In this document: positions 1 to 8,928 of the stretch, piece by piece
Layout of the letters: each line of letters opens with the position of its first letter
Position numbering within the stretch: position 1 is the first letter of the stretch
DNA from: G963665185 sp963665185
GTDB lineage: Bacteria; Desulfobacterota; Desulfovibrionia; Desulfovibrionales; Desulfovibrionaceae
Direction: 5' to 3'
Assembly (NCBI GenBank): GCA_963665185.2
Contig: CAXXPO010000010.1
Location: 1-64,000 of the forward strand
Length of the DNA: 64,000 nucleotides
Translations under genes and position numbers: made by a program
Notes under the pieces: generated by a model
What the model was told of the DNA's origin: nothing
Database searches by the model: none
Seen by the model: the letters and a program-made list of their open reading frames with translations, nothing else

Positions 1-41
1 CCCGTCCCGAATCCGTAATGAGGGCCAGACCTGCGCGCACC

Positions 42-1342
42 ATGAGCAGCCGCGACACCGGAACCATCAATGCATGGTGCATGTACGACTGGGCCAATTC
101 AGCCTACATCCTGACCGTGGCGACCGCGGTCCTGCCCGCTTATTTCGCCGGTGGGATCGTCCCGAACCAGGGTTGGGAGATATTCGGCAGGCTGATCAAC
201 GCCACCTCGCTCTGGGGCTACACCGTAAGCATCTCGGCTCTGGCCGTATTTCTGGCCGCGCCCGTGCTCGGGGCCATGGCCGACGCATCGGGCCGCAAGA
301 AAAACTATCTGGCCCTGTTCTGCATGGCCGGAGCGGCCAGCGCCCTGGGGCTGACCTTTTCCGGTCCCGGCGATGTGATCCGCACCCCTGCTGCTTTTTT
401 CAGTTGCGCAGATCTGCTTCGCCTGCGCCAATGTCTTCTATGACGCGTTCCTTCCGGAAATCGCCCCGCCCGATGAATGGGACCGCGTCTCCGCCAAGGG
501 ATTCGCCTTCGGCTATCTTGGCGGTGGGCTGCAATTCTGCATTTCCCTGGGGCTGATCGCCCTGCATGAAAAAATCGGCATCGGATTGGCCACGGCCTCC
601 ACGTTGTCCATGGGCATGGCCGCACTGTGGTGGGCCGGATTTTCCCTGATTCCCCTGCGGGTTCTTCCCGGCGGACGGCAGCCGGAAGCAATCCCCCGCC
701 CCCCACTGTCCGACCAGGCCCGAATGGGGATGGCTCAGGCGGCCTCCACGCTGCGCATCCTCCTCGCGGAAGGTCTGGGAGGCGGCCCGGCCCCTCTTTT
801 TCTGCTGGCCTATCTGCTCTACAACGACGGCATCCAGACCACCATTGCCATGGCCACAATCTACGGCAAGGAGGAACTTGGCCTGTCCACCACCGTGCTC
901 ATGCTGACCCTGCTGGTGATTCAGTTCGTTGCCTTTGGCGGGGCGCGCCTCTTTTCCCGCCTGGCCCGGGCAACAACAACCAAGACCGCCCTGCTCGTTT
1001 CCCCTGGCGGTCTGGACCGGCATCGTCTTTTACGCCTATGCCATCCACACGGCCGCGGAGTATTTCATCCTGGGGGGGCTGGTCGGACTGGTCCTGGGAG
1101 GCTCACAGGCCTTGTCCCGCTCCCTGTTCGCCCGGCTCATTCCCGCGCGGCAGACAGCCCAGTATTTCGGGTATTTTTCCGTGGTTGCCAAACTTTCCGC
1201 CATCGGCGGACCGCTCCTTTTCGCCCTGGTGCGCCAGATAAGCGGGTCGTCCCGCGACGCCGTGCTGGTCATCGCGATTTTCTTCGCGCTGGGAATGGGG
1301 GTTTTGTGGAAGGTCAACATAAAAATCGTAGAAAAGGCGTAG
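42..1342 (+). pseudogene. MFS transporter of the UMF1/Atg22-like type, broken by two +1 frameshifts
   Basis: The product is a multi-spanning inner-membrane transporter of the major facilitator superfamily, UMF1-like (substrate unknown). The N-terminus reads NAWCMYDWANSAY, typical of that family, and further membrane segments follow. The reading frame changes twice. The first change is at a run of six T (395-400); after it the family-like sequence ANVFYDAFLPEIAPPDEW continues in the next frame. The second is at CCCC (1001-1004); after it AVWTGIVFYAY continues in the third frame to the stop at 1340-1342. Removing one base at each run restores a single protein of about 433 residues. The start at 42 is chosen because the upstream ATG at 18 adds only a non-conserved arginine-rich stretch. 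It is either a recent pseudogene or an intact gene with two sequencing errors. Confidence 0.8.
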
Positions 1343-1372
1343 AACGTCGGTGCCGACGCCCCGCAACGGATT

Positions 1373-1425
1373 GTCCATTTCAAAGCCCCTGATGTTCCCG
1401 TAACATCAGGGGCTTTGAAATGGAC
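1373..1425. terminator. Perfect 24-bp inverted repeat between convergent genes
   Basis: A perfect 24-bp inverted repeat (arms 1373-1396 and 1402-1425, 5-nt loop) lies just after the stop of the plus-strand transporter and beyond the stop of the minus-strand 29-residue gene. Its position fits a two-way terminator. The arms hold AAAGCCCCTGATG and its complement. There is no strong T run outside the stem, so the terminator reading comes mainly from position and stem strength. Confidence 0.65.
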
Positions 1426-1475
1426 TATCCGTTCGGACTGAAAAAAATGACACGCGAAAACCGAAACGAATGCCG

Positions 1476-1565
1476 CTAATTCCCCATGGACATGAAATAA
1501 AGATACACCACCACAGCCGTGACGATCAGCACTCCGATCAGCGCGATATACCTGAGGAAATTCAT
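1476..1565 (-). CDS. 29-residue single-pass membrane peptide
   Basis: A very short gene on the minus strand starts at ATG 1565 and stops at TAG 1478-1476. Translation gives MNFLRYIALIGVL, then a run of hydrophobic residues (about residues 4-24) and a short tail ending SMGN. It is thus almost entirely one transmembrane helix. A good ribosome-binding site (GGAGAG) sits 4-5 bases before the ATG, which is the main reason to accept it. It lies just downstream of the TPR gene on the same strand (37 bp from that gene's stop), so the two may be cotranscribed. The function is unknown; it resembles small membrane-anchored regulators or assembly factors only in size. Confidence 0.55.
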   Translation of the reverse strand: MNFLRYIALIGVLIVTAVVVYLYFMSMGN

Positions 1566-1602
1566 ACGCTCTCCTTTTTTTGGCACATCAGGATATATGG
1601 TT

Positions 1603-2367
1603 TCAACCGCCCAACAGCTTTTTAGAGAGCATCAGCTCAATGAGTTTCTTGGCCTCATCCAGATCAGGATTGATGGTCAACGCCTTTTCGCAATGGATCT
1701 TGGCGTCGTTGAACCTGCCCATGTCGAAATAGGCGCGGGCAATATTGTATTGCAGGTTTTCATCATCCCTGGTGAATTCGGCGGCACGTTCGTAATATTC
1801 CACAGCCTGCTGGCACATCTTGTTCTTTCGCAGGTTGATTCCGAATTCGTTGAACATGTGCTTGTGCTCTTCCTGAAAAGCGGCGTCCAACTGGACGATG
1901 CGCTTGAGAATGTCATCGGCCTTGGCGCTCTCTCCGCGTTGCAGATAGCACATGCCGATGCCGAAGTTGGCACGGACATTCTGGTCGTCCACGTTCAGCG
2001 CGTCGTTGTAGAACATCTCGGCGCTGAACGTTTCCCCACGCTTTCTGTGGCGGTCCGCGCGGGCCAGGGTCTTGCTCATCTCTTTCATCTTGGGAAAGAC
2101 GGTCTGCTGGTAAAGTTCCGGCTCGGGAGAATATTTTTGCAGCAACTCGTCCTTGCTGATGTTCTCCTTGTTTCCGGCGGGCATGTAATTGCTGTTGAGG
2201 AGCTGCAATTCAATTTCACCGCTTGGCAGTTCCTCGGCATAATAATATGTTTGCTGTACCGTCTTCCGCGTGGTGGTTCCGGTGCCGACCTTCATGACCT
2301 TCTGGGCCGAAAAAACACCACGGATTGTATTGTCGCCCTTGTGGGAGGCTTCTTCAGGATTGGACAT
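1603..2367 (-). CDS. TPR-repeat protein of unknown function
   Basis: A 254-residue protein with no signal peptide, so probably cytoplasmic. The N-terminal 90 residues contain SAQKVMKVGTGTTTRKT and look like a separate small domain. The C-terminal half has several tetratricopeptide repeats (for example RANFGIGMCYLQRGESAKA, then QYNIARAYFDMGRFNDAK, then CEKALTINPDLDEAKKL), which mediate protein-protein contacts. The start is set at ATG 2367, about 11 bases after an AAGGAAG site; a TTG at 2376 is possible but lies too close to that site. The partner is unknown. Similar TPR proteins are frequent in Desulfovibrio genomes, but I cannot assign a process. Confidence 0.75.
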   Translation of the reverse strand: MSNPEEASHKGDNTIRGVFSAQKVMKVGTGTTTRKTVQQTYYYAEELPSGEIELQLLNSNYMPAGNKENISKDELLQKYSPEPELYQQTVFPKMKEMSKTLARADRHRKRGETFSAEMFYNDALNVDDQNVRANFGIGMCYLQRGESAKADDILKRIVQLDAAFQEEHKHMFNEFGINLRKNKMCQQAVEYYERAAEFTRDDENLQYNIARAYFDMGRFNDAKIHCEKALTINPDLDEAKKLIELMLSKKLLGG

Positions 2368-2549
2368 GCGTTTCAAAACTTCCTTGCCGACGGTGAAAAA
2401 ATGTCTGAATCAGATTATCCATTATATATTGCAATTCCACGCGAAAAGCAACGCCGCGGCCTGCCTGCTCTCCAATGCCACAGGACACGCGATTCCCGAT
2501 CCCCAAAGGCAACTCCAGCAGGAACATGCGGAAAATCAAGGAAACGACA

Positions 2550-2952
2550 ATGATCAAATTGGAAGTGAAAACCGATACCCGCGAACAGATGGTCGACATC
2601 ACCCCCCTGGTGGCCGGGGCACTGACCCGCTCCTCCGTCACGGACGGAGCGCTTCTCGTTTACTGCCCGCACACGACCGGGGCCGTCACGGTCAACGAAG
2701 GAGCGGACCCCGATGTGCAGCGCGACATCACCTCCTTTATGAACCGTCTTGTCCCAAGGACTTCCGATTTCCGCCATGCCGAAGGAAATTCCGACGCGCA
2801 CATCAAGTCCAGCCTTTTCGGTTGCGAACAGATGGTCATGGTGGAAGAAGGCCGCCCTTCTTCTCGGAACCTGGCAGCGTATTTTTTTCTGCGAATTCGA
2901 TGGCCCGAGAGACCGGACATTGTGGATAAAATTTTTCCACACGCGGGAATAG
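2550..2952 (+). pseudogene. YjbQ/UPF0047 family protein with one +1 frameshift
   Basis: YjbQ family members are small beta-rich proteins; some have weak thiamine-phosphate synthase activity, but their physiological role is unsettled. The N-terminal part (VDITPLV, then YCPHTTGAVTVNEGADPDVQRD, which holds the family's conserved HTT and NE residues) is in one frame. The family's C-terminal signature GTWQRIFFCEFDGPRDR is in the next frame. One extra C in the CCC run at 2855-2857 explains the break; deleting it gives EGRLLLGTWQ and an intact protein of about 133 residues ending at 2952. The start at 2550 follows AAGGAAA. As with the transporter at the left edge, this is either a true disruption or a sequencing error. 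Confidence 0.8.
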
Positions 2953-3101
2953 TCTCCAAAAAAGACTCAACATACTGAAAAAAAGCGTATTATCCCACGT
3001 ACCGTTAGAATTGCCGCTTCAGCTTCCATGAACCTTTTGTTGCCTGTAAAACAACATGGATGTATCAAAAAAATGGCATAAATAAATTCCAGGAGGAGTC
3101 T

Positions 3102-3980
3102 ATGTTCAAGACTGTCCGATGTGCAGCCGCCATGCTGTTCGTGCTTCTTATGTGCACTTCCGTGCTCGCAACCGACCTTCCCCGCGTCATGATCGTTGGA
3201 GAGGATGTCGATCGCGATACCGTCCCCCGCAATTCCCGGGTGTTCAAGCGGGTTCTCAACTCCATATCCAACACCCTGGTCAACGAGGGTTTCGACGTCA
3301 AAGACGAAGCCGCTTTGTCACACGAAACCCACGTTCAGGGACGAAACCGCCGCAGTGACGCCGAACTCATCCAGATAGCCAAGGACCTGGGCATCGACGT
3401 TCTGGTGATTTTCTCCATCTATCCCAACGGCAAGACCAACGCCAACAGCGTGCGCGTGACAGCCCGCGTGGAAGGCCGCCTGCTGGACGTCCACTCCGGA
3501 TCGCGCCTGGGCAATTTCGAGGACGAACCACAGGATTACCAACTTGTTCCCGCGCCTTACTCGCGCAACGACATCCTTGAGGCCGTAGGCAAACTCTCCA
3601 AGATCATAGGTCGCGAAGTCGGCACGGTGCTTACAAAGCGCCTGGCCGGATATGTCGACCAGCCCGGCGGACAGGTGCTCGAATGGGAACTGGTTTTCGA
3701 CAATTTCACCCCCGAGCAGATAACGGAAATAGAAGACTACCTGACCATCTTCTCCGGCTACGACAGCCACCGTCCCAAGCCCAACGGCATGAACACCTCC
3801 AGTCATCATGAATTCCTCTACCGCTCGTCCATCGACTCGGCCAAGCTCAAGAGCAACATGTACAAGATGCTCAAAAAATTGAACATGGACGCCCAGGTCT
3901 CCCTTTCCCAGAACGAGGTCAAAGTGGTCCAGACCAACGGAGTCAAGCAACGCCGCAAAAAGGACACCAGCGAGTGGTAG
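3102..3980 (+). CDS. Exported protein of unknown function, first gene of the envelope cluster
   Basis: A 292-residue protein with a clear signal peptide (MFKTVRCAAAMLFVLLMCTSVLA, cut before TDLP), so it is periplasmic. After the signal, the pattern of an N-terminal strand (RVMIVGEDVD), a helix, then AELIQIAKDLGIDVLVIFSIY resembles the alpha/beta fold of FlgT, CsgG and LpoB-like outer-membrane-associated proteins. I infer only a fold, not a function. The C-terminus is basic and probably disordered. The start ATG 3102 has an excellent AGGAGGAG site 4-5 bases upstream; an earlier in-frame start at 3060 would hide the signal peptide. It heads a row of nine exported-protein genes reading the same way. 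Confidence 0.75.
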   Translation: MFKTVRCAAAMLFVLLMCTSVLATDLPRVMIVGEDVDRDTVPRNSRVFKRVLNSISNTLVNEGFDVKDEAALSHETHVQGRNRRSDAELIQIAKDLGIDVLVIFSIYPNGKTNANSVRVTARVEGRLLDVHSGSRLGNFEDEPQDYQLVPAPYSRNDILEAVGKLSKIIGREVGTVLTKRLAGYVDQPGGQVLEWELVFDNFTPEQITEIEDYLTIFSGYDSHRPKPNGMNTSSHHEFLYRSSIDSAKLKSNMYKMLKKLNMDAQVSLSQNEVKVVQTNGVKQRRKKDTSEW

Positions 3981-4003
3981 GCCTTCTCTGATTCAAGACC
4001 CTC

Positions 4004-4030
4004 CGGCGGTCCGCACAATGCGGACCGCCG
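4004..4030 (+). terminator. Intercistronic hairpin
   Basis: Twelve-base-pair perfect stem (4004-4015 with 4019-4030) and a 3-nt loop between the first two genes of the envelope cluster. It has no T run, so it is more likely an RNA-processing or stability hairpin, or a leaky terminator, than a full stop. Confidence 0.45.
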
Positions 4031-4061
4031 ATTCACATCATAGCAGCCGGGATGCACCGCC

Positions 4062-5177
4062 ATGAAACGCAATGCGCAATGCGCTGTTTTCACAGCCGCC
4101 CTGTTCCTGATGGCCCTGACCGCCGCGCCCGCCTGGGCAGTGCAGTCCACAGGAACAGGCATCGATCGCGACCACGCGCTCAACAACGCCTTTCAGAACG
4201 CCATCGAGGCGGCCATCGGCGTGGAGGTCCAAAGCCAATCCCTGGTGAACGACTTCCTGCTCATAAAGGATGAGATCATCACCCACTCCAAAGGATACGT
4301 GACGTCCTACGACATCGTGCAGGAGGGCCGGGAACCGGATGGCGGCTACAAGATGGTCATCAATGCCCAGGTCGACCAGGGAGCCGTGGGCGACCACATC
4401 AAGACCCTGGACATCCTCATGAAGATGGCCGGACATCCACGCCTGCTCGTTTTCGGCGTGGATGACGACCTGGACTCTGTTCCCGCCAACGGGGAAATGT
4501 TCGCCCCGCTGGTTTCCAAGGTGTCGGAGGTCTTTTCCAGGCAGTTCCGCTTCGAAGTGGTGGACTGGGCCACGGCCAAATCCAAACACAGGGATATCCC
4601 CGGCAGAATGACGCCAGAAAAGGCCACGGCAGCCAACAAGAAACTGCGTTGCGACATGTTCGTGTCGGTCAAGCTCAATCTGGAAAAAGGCGACAATATC
4701 CGCCTTGTGCTCAAGGGCGTACGCCTGTCCGACAACCAGCTTCTGGGCGAATCTTCCCGCCAGGTGGCGGTTCCCGGCATCAGCGCCGAAAAAATTCCTG
4801 CCAGATACCAGAAGGCAGTCGCCGCTGCCCAGGACGTCGTGTTCCAGGCCGCGGCCGACCTGGCGCGGGACATGGTCGCGGGAATCCAGTCCGAAGTGGA
4901 GCAGGGAAAGGGGCTGCGCTACACAGTGGGGTTCTATCTCTTTCCCGACCCGGACCTGATCGTGCGGGAACTGGAAGTTCTTCCAGGCTATGTCCGCCAC
5001 GAGGTCAAACGGACGGACAGCGCCAACCTGGAAATCGCCTACTGGTCCAACCTCAAGCCGGGCCAGTTGTTCGAACGCATCAGGGACATGCTGCAGACCA
5101 AGCACAAGTACCGCTGTCGCAGCAAGCAGGACGACCGCGTCCTGAAATTCAAGTGGGAAAACCCGGAAGGATTCTAG
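4062..5177 (+). CDS. Exported FlgT-like protein
   Basis: A 371-residue protein with a cleavable signal (hydrophobic AVFTAALFLMALTAAPAWA, cut before VQST). The region just after it (about residues 24-110) has the arrangement of the FlgT N-terminal/LPP20-type domain: a repeated alanine-rich helix NAFQNAIEAAIGVEVQS, then LLIKDEIITHSKGYV and the strand YKMVINAQV. Next, PRLLVFGVDDD begins a second alpha/beta domain. In Vibrio, FlgT belongs to an outer-membrane ring of the flagellum, but no flagellar gene is nearby, so I do not call it FlgT. It follows an unrelated exported-protein gene by 81 bp. The periplasmic location is well supported; the role is inferred from its neighbours, which include peptidoglycan hydrolases. 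Confidence 0.7.
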   Translation: MKRNAQCAVFTAALFLMALTAAPAWAVQSTGTGIDRDHALNNAFQNAIEAAIGVEVQSQSLVNDFLLIKDEIITHSKGYVTSYDIVQEGREPDGGYKMVINAQVDQGAVGDHIKTLDILMKMAGHPRLLVFGVDDDLDSVPANGEMFAPLVSKVSEVFSRQFRFEVVDWATAKSKHRDIPGRMTPEKATAANKKLRCDMFVSVKLNLEKGDNIRLVLKGVRLSDNQLLGESSRQVAVPGISAEKIPARYQKAVAAAQDVVFQAAADLARDMVAGIQSEVEQGKGLRYTVGFYLFPDPDLIVRELEVLPGYVRHEVKRTDSANLEIAYWSNLKPGQLFERIRDMLQTKHKYRCRSKQDDRVLKFKWENPEGF

Positions 5178-5213
5178 CACCCCAGCTGCCGATTAAAACT
5201 CTCGGGGGAGACC

Positions 5214-5642
5214 ATGTCGCTTCACAAAACAATGGCCGCACTGCTGGGCGTCTGCGTTGCCGGACTGGTGCTCTGGCTGTCCTTTAACATCGGCGCCAAC
5301 CCTTCACTCGTAGACGATGTCCGGCGCGGACATATAGAAAACATCCCGTCCATGGCCGTGGGGGAACTGGTCACCATTGTCTCCCGCAAAACCGCAATCT
5401 GGACCATCGACAACACGGGGCAGCTCCCTCTGGTCGCCGCATGGTGGACGGCTCCCGACAAAAAAAGAATCCGGCTGGAATTCTCCATGCCTCCGCGGGG
5501 CACTCCGGGAAAAAGCCCGGTGGTACTGGACCGCGTCCTTGTGGACGATGTGGACCAGGGCTGGATGGTCAAGGGACGCTATCTCGACGTTTTCACCCGC
5601 CTGAGCCGGGGTGAAAGCCTGGAACAGGCCTTTGCCAGATGA
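5214..5642 (+). CDS. Small exported or membrane-anchored protein of unknown function
   Basis: A 142-residue protein with an N-terminal hydrophobic segment (residues 7-26, TMAALLGVCVAGLVLWLSF), either an uncleaved anchor or a signal peptide. The rest is soluble, with strands such as AVGELVTIVSRKTAIWTIDN, and has no motif I recognise. It sits 36 bp after the FlgT-like gene and 30 bp before the next exported-protein gene, so it is probably in the same operon. A GGGGGAG site precedes the ATG. Confidence 0.65.
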   Translation: MSLHKTMAALLGVCVAGLVLWLSFNIGANPSLVDDVRRGHIENIPSMAVGELVTIVSRKTAIWTIDNTGQLPLVAAWWTAPDKKRIRLEFSMPPRGTPGKSPVVLDRVLVDDVDQGWMVKGRYLDVFTRLSRGESLEQAFAR

Positions 5643-5672
5643 TTTTACCTTCACGTTTTGCAGGATGACGCC

Positions 5673-6551
5673 ATGATTCGCTTTCTCTGCCATACGCTCG
5701 TTGTTTTTTTTCTGATGGCCGGTCCGGCTTTTGCCGGCTCCAGCATCCTGGTCATCGCCAACAAGGCGCAGACTCCTGGCGCCCTGCCCGTGGACTCGCC
5801 GGAAACCAAGGCTGCCGTACAGCGGGTGGCCAGCTATTTCACGGACAAGGGACTCACGGTCATAGACCAGCGCGCCGTGCAGCAGATGCACGAAGAGGTC
5901 AGACAGGCCGGAAACTTCGATTTCAACCTCACGGACAACGCCCTCATCAAGCTGGCCTTGTCCAAGGACGCGGGATTGCTGGTCAAGGTTGAGGTCTTTT
6001 CCCTTCCCACGGGACAGGGTGACGACACGGCCTCGGCCCGGGCCATAGGGGAAATGTTCGATGTTTCCACCGGCCGCAAACTGGCCATGAGCGAACAGTA
6101 CGGAACCAATGTCATACGAGGGACGGACGGCCTGTCCGCAGCCAGGCACGCCGCCGCGTCCAAGGCCGGTGCGCGGGTGGGCGTACGCATGTACACCAAG
6201 CTGGAAAAAAACCACGCCCGCCTGCTGGAAAAACTCCTCACTCCCGACCTTCCCCATTATCTGCTCATCGTGGCCGGATACGGCGAGGCGGACAACGACA
6301 TAATCCTCATGATTCTGGAAGACGATATGGACCTCGGCCCCAAGGGACTGCGCGAAAAAAAGGTCACCAGCGGACTCATGGAACTGGAAATCTTCACGGA
6401 CCAGGATCTGGGCCGCTTCACCCGCAAGCTCAAGCGGGCCATGACCAAGGAAGGATTGGAAGTGGAAGAAAGAACACGGGACGAAACCCGCGTGGTGCTG
6501 GCCCAGCCCGGCAGCGATTCCCTGTTCGGCCAGATCGGCAGAAACGATTGA
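5673..6551 (+). CDS. Exported protein of the envelope cluster, CsgG/FlgT-like fold suspected
   Basis: A 292-residue protein with a signal peptide (MIRFLCHTLVVFFLMAGPAFA, cut before GSS). The mature part begins with a strand (ILVIANKAQ), a helix that includes AVQRVASYFTDKGLTVIDQ, then LIKLALSKDAGLLVKVEVF. That order of elements resembles the first gene of the cluster and CsgG/LpoB-type domains. A second copy of a similar unit seems to start at HYLLIVAGYGEADND. The ATG at 5673 is chosen over a TTG at 5658 because AGGA lies 7 bases before it and it puts the signal peptide at the N-terminus. The function is unknown. Confidence 0.7.
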   Translation: MIRFLCHTLVVFFLMAGPAFAGSSILVIANKAQTPGALPVDSPETKAAVQRVASYFTDKGLTVIDQRAVQQMHEEVRQAGNFDFNLTDNALIKLALSKDAGLLVKVEVFSLPTGQGDDTASARAIGEMFDVSTGRKLAMSEQYGTNVIRGTDGLSAARHAAASKAGARVGVRMYTKLEKNHARLLEKLLTPDLPHYLLIVAGYGEADNDIILMILEDDMDLGPKGLREKKVTSGLMELEIFTDQDLGRFTRKLKRAMTKEGLEVEERTRDETRVVLAQPGSDSLFGQIGRND

Positions 6552-6576
6552 TTTTTTACGAAAACAGGAGTTTTTC

Positions 6577-7497
6577 ATGCGCACACGCTCTTCGTCCGCC
6601 GCCAACCTGCTGGTCGGAACCCTCCTTCTGACCGCCTTGCTTCTCTCGGGCTGCCAGAAATCCAAGGGCATTGTGGTGGACACCATTGTTCCGCCGCAGA
6701 TGGATATCACCACCGAAGCCGCTCTGCAGGGCGATGACGTCCTGCAACAGATCATCATCAGCAAAATCACGAACGCCGCGGGCAAACAGATCACAGGATC
6801 GCAGCAGGCCTTCTACATCCGCAACGCCCTGCGCGACGCGCTGACCGAAACCCAGGTTTTCAACTTCGTGGATTCCAGCACCCTGCCCAACGTGCCGAGC
6901 ATTGCCGTGGCCGTGCAGGACTTCGGCGTGGACAAGGACGCGACCTCCGCCGGCTACACCACCCGCCGGGGCCATGCGGCTGTGAACTTCTCCCTGCTTT
7001 CCACGGAAAAACACATCGTGGGCAGCACCACGGAAACAGCGGAAATCGTCAACCGACAGCCTGTCGGCGGGCAGTTGACCCCGCAGGAGGAGATAATGCG
7101 GGAACTGGCGGACGAGGTGTGCCGCGACTTTGTCCGCAAACTTGTCCCCACCAGGAAGCGGGAATTCCGCGAGTTCGCCTCTGGAAATTCCGACGTGCAA
7201 AAAGGCATTGACGCCGCCTTTGCCAATGACTGGGAACTGGCCATGGAATTCTGGAACGACGCCGTACAAAAAGACCCGGAAAACGACGCGGCCTGGTACA
7301 ATCTGGGCATTGGACATGAGGCCGGGCACGACCTGCGCCAGGCCCTGAAAAGCTATGCCAAGGCGCGCAAGCTCGATCCTGGCAACGAACTGTACTCGCG
7401 CACCTACGCAAAACTCAAAGACAAGCTGTCCGCCACCCGGCAGATGGAAAAAACAAAGGAAGAGGTCCGCGAAGGCAATGTCGGCGCTTCGGATTAG
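6577..7497 (+). CDS. Lipoprotein with C-terminal TPR segment
   Basis: A 306-residue lipoprotein: the hydrophobic leader ends in the lipobox LLSGC (Cys about residue 26), followed by QKSKG; with no Asp after the Cys it is expected in the outer membrane. The middle part (DVLQQIIISKITNA, then AFYIRNALRDALTETQVFNFVD) resembles CsgG/LpoB-type assembly lipoproteins. The last 90 residues carry at least one TPR unit (AAWYNLGIGHEAGHDLRQAL). LpoB-type proteins activate penicillin-binding proteins from the outer membrane, so a role in steering peptidoglycan enzymes is plausible given the amidase and SpoIID-like genes downstream, but this is inference. AGGAG precedes the ATG. Confidence 0.72.
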   Translation: MRTRSSSAANLLVGTLLLTALLLSGCQKSKGIVVDTIVPPQMDITTEAALQGDDVLQQIIISKITNAAGKQITGSQQAFYIRNALRDALTETQVFNFVDSSTLPNVPSIAVAVQDFGVDKDATSAGYTTRRGHAAVNFSLLSTEKHIVGSTTETAEIVNRQPVGGQLTPQEEIMRELADEVCRDFVRKLVPTRKREFREFASGNSDVQKGIDAAFANDWELAMEFWNDAVQKDPENDAAWYNLGIGHEAGHDLRQALKSYAKARKLDPGNELYSRTYAKLKDKLSATRQMEKTKEEVREGNVGASD

Positions 7498-7513
7498 CTG
7501 ACTGGTAGAAAAA

Positions 7514-7539
7514 TGCGGCATGTCTTTCCAATATCATGC
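7514..7539 (+). other. Weak hairpin in the intergenic region of the envelope cluster
   Basis: The 7-bp arms CGGCATG and CATGCCG are separated by 12 nt, within the 111-bp gap between two lipoprotein genes. No T run follows. It may separate expression of the two halves of the cluster. Confidence 0.3.
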
Positions 7540-7608
7540 CGAAACACTGACTGAGAAATTCCGCGCCGGGATTTCACCCGAAATACTCTTGACGGGAGGG
7601 GGTTCCCA

Positions 7609-8919
7609 ATGAATCGTTTACGCAATTTTCTGCTGCTGGGGCTTGCAGCCCTGGTGGCGGGACTGTCCGGCTGTGCCATGAGCCGAGGCCTGGCCGAAGG
7701 AACCATAGCCATGTTCATGGAAACGCCGAGCATGGAACTCGTGCTCGACCGCCTGAACACCGCAGGCACTGCCGCCAAAATTGCCCATGTGGCCTTCAAC
7801 AACGCGGCCATCTCGGCCGACGCCACATGGCCCGCCGACCTGGAAAACTTTTCCAAGGAACGCATGGACCCCGTACTCCGCTCCCTGGCCCTTGACGGAG
7901 CCTACGCCGCGCACGGGGGCATTGTAAGTCCCATCAAGGTGCATGTCGTCATTGCCGAAGACGTGCTCTATTCCCTGCCGCCCGACATGTACGCCGCCGA
8001 AGGCGCCTGCTACCGCCCCGGCGAGGAAACCATCATCAACGGCATCTATTACAAGATCAACTCGCCGTTCGACATCGTGATCAAAACCACGCCCAGCATG
8101 ACGGAAATCCAAAACGCCGTGGCCGACGCAGCCAAGTCCATATTCGTCAACGCACCCTGCAACGACGTCAACCAGATCATTAAACGCAACGGAAAACTGC
8201 GCCCCCAGGCAGGTACGCAGGTCTACCGGAACATAATGACCGCCATCCAGAAAATCCTGCCCAACGGCAACGACATCCGCGAAGCCTACAAGGAATACGA
8301 TCTGGCCAAGCGAGACCTGCTCAACAAGGCCAACCGGATGGCCGAAGCCAATTCCGATGTCCAACGTTTCAAAAACAATGAAAAACCCGTGTTCTTCGCC
8401 ACTCTGGCCGAGGCCCAAGAGGCTGTGAACATCCGCAAGACGGAACTTGCCGAACTGGAACTCGTTCTCAATGAAAAGGAAGCCATTCTGGACACCACGC
8501 TGGACCAGATCAGCGACCACAAGGGCGAGGTCACGGACCCGCGCGAGCTGAAGACGCTGCAAAACGTGGTCACCGCCTGCGAGGGAGTTGAAAACCTGCT
8601 CATCGACGCCGGCTTCCTGGCCACCATCGCCGTTGCCAAGCTGCCGCAATCCGTCCAGAACCTGCCCAATGAACTGAAAGAACTGGGCAGCCCGCGCGGC
8701 CTGCAAAATGTCTACCTGCCCCTGCGCCTGGCCCGCCTGCGTTTCAATATCGGCAACAGCCTCGACAACATTCAGATCGTCATAGACACTGTCCGGAAAG
8801 ACGCTTCCGTGGTCATGAAGATAAACAGCGAGATCAGTGAACTCATTGATATTGAAGTCGCTCCCGCTCCACAGCCTGCGGCCGCCCCGAACAGCCCCAA
8901 AAACAAACAGGAATCGTAG
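7609..8919 (+). CDS. Large lipoprotein of unknown function with coiled-coil
   Basis: A 436-residue lipoprotein with a lipobox (ending LSGC, Cys at about residue 22) followed by AMSRG. The N-terminal half contains an alpha/beta region (IKVHVVIAEDVLYSLPPDM). From about residue 225 to 310 the sequence is rich in charged helix (KEYDLAKRDLLNKANRMAEA, then ELAELELVLNEKEAILDTTL), predicting a coiled coil. The C-terminus is proline/alanine-rich (APAPQPAAAP) and ends in a basic tail. No enzyme motif is visible. A strong GGGAGGGGG site lies upstream of ATG 7609. It probably spans or organises the periplasm. Confidence 0.7.
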   Translation: MNRLRNFLLLGLAALVAGLSGCAMSRGLAEGTIAMFMETPSMELVLDRLNTAGTAAKIAHVAFNNAAISADATWPADLENFSKERMDPVLRSLALDGAYAAHGGIVSPIKVHVVIAEDVLYSLPPDMYAAEGACYRPGEETIINGIYYKINSPFDIVIKTTPSMTEIQNAVADAAKSIFVNAPCNDVNQIIKRNGKLRPQAGTQVYRNIMTAIQKILPNGNDIREAYKEYDLAKRDLLNKANRMAEANSDVQRFKNNEKPVFFATLAEAQEAVNIRKTELAELELVLNEKEAILDTTLDQISDHKGEVTDPRELKTLQNVVTACEGVENLLIDAGFLATIAVAKLPQSVQNLPNELKELGSPRGLQNVYLPLRLARLRFNIGNSLDNIQIVIDTVRKDASVVMKINSEISELIDIEVAPAPQPAAAPNSPKNKQES

Positions 8920-8928
8920 CCACCTCCC

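Noticed and set aside
4062..5177. Assignment as flagellar FlgT
   Set aside because: Only the N-terminal region resembles FlgT and no flagellar gene is nearby, so a general FlgT-like label is safer.
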